Assembly: GCA_963797605.1 (NCBI GenBank)
Contig: CAWCPX010000005.1
Span: 1,178,001 to 1,242,000, forward strand
DNA length: 64,000 nucleotides
Direction: 5' to 3'
Source: DASQPR01 sp963797605
GTDB taxonomy: Bacteria > Actinomycetota > Actinomycetes > Mycobacteriales > Micromonosporaceae
Positions 63,939 through 64,000 of the stretch are shown here, piece by piece; positions within the stretch are counted from its first letter, which is position 1; each line of letters starts with the position of its first letter. The notes below the pieces were generated by a model, which was not told the origin of the DNA, searched no databases, and was given only the letters and a program-made list of their open reading frames with translations. The position numbers and the translations under genes are program-made.

Positions 63939-64000
63939 TCCCGCCGACCGCGCCGTCACGTGCGCGGCTGGGCCGGACCGGCCAGCGAAACGAGCGCGAC

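Overview
The window is chromosomal DNA from a high-GC actinobacterium. The evidence is gene order: rpsL-rpsG-fusA-tuf-rpsJ, rpoB-rpoC, tRNA-Trp-secE-nusG-rplK-rplA-rplJ-rplL, rpmG-hadA-hadB, rex-hemA-hemC-hemD-hemB, korA-korB, and a block resembling Mycobacterium tuberculosis Rv1207-Rv1232c. GTG and TTG starts, 4-nt ATGA/GTGA overlaps and many apparently leaderless genes fit this. A member of the Micromonosporales, Frankiales or Cryptosporangiales type is plausible, but the order cannot be fixed from sequence alone.

Layout. 0-20 kb (all minus strand) is the information-processing block: S10 operon head, tuf, fusA, S7, S12, two small membrane proteins, rpoC, rpoB, L7/L12, L10, L1, L11, NusG, SecE, tRNA-Trp, the HadB/HadA dehydratase pair, L33, tRNA-Met and tRNA-Thr. 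20-26 kb: a membrane GAF-GGDEF-EAL protein preceded by a small secreted peptide gene, a DUF3626 protein, tRNA-Tyr, a YajQ protein and HtpX. 26-30 kb: isolated nuoI and nuoC on either side of an ABC exporter-MarR cassette. 30-37 kb: PhzF, an MgtE-N/CBS protein with a DUF1003 partner, Mrp, TatB, HtrA and an O-methyltransferase. 37-44 kb: leucyl aminopeptidase, DUF3117, PaaX-PaaG-like pair, TagA, SRPBCC, a DivIVA-like protein and FolP2. 44-50 kb: a molybdopterin oxidoreductase and fasciclin lipoprotein with a SigK-type promoter, then KorAB. 50-55 kb: a cyclase-STAND protein, FmdB zinc ribbon, double GNAT, an anchored protein and an XRE regulator. 56-62 kb: the heme operon under Rex control. 62-64 kb: a two-component system.

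A striking feature is at least 21 single-base indels, plus one internal stop, that break genes between about 3.3 and 20.3 kb (fusA, rpoB, rplL, rplJ, rplA, nusG, secE, hadA, hadB, the EAL gene and both small membrane proteins). I recognise none in the remaining 43 kb. Restoring single bases gives normal full-length proteins every time, so sequencing or assembly error is the likeliest cause. Affected genes are annotated over their restored extents.

Regulatory signals that could be read include a 29-nt identical element in front of both the S10 and str operons, a Rex operator inside the rex-hem promoter, a MarR-type palindrome over a leaderless promoter, a SigK-like promoter, an L10-type leader, several strong hairpin terminators, and TANNNT boxes 6-7 nt before eight start codons.
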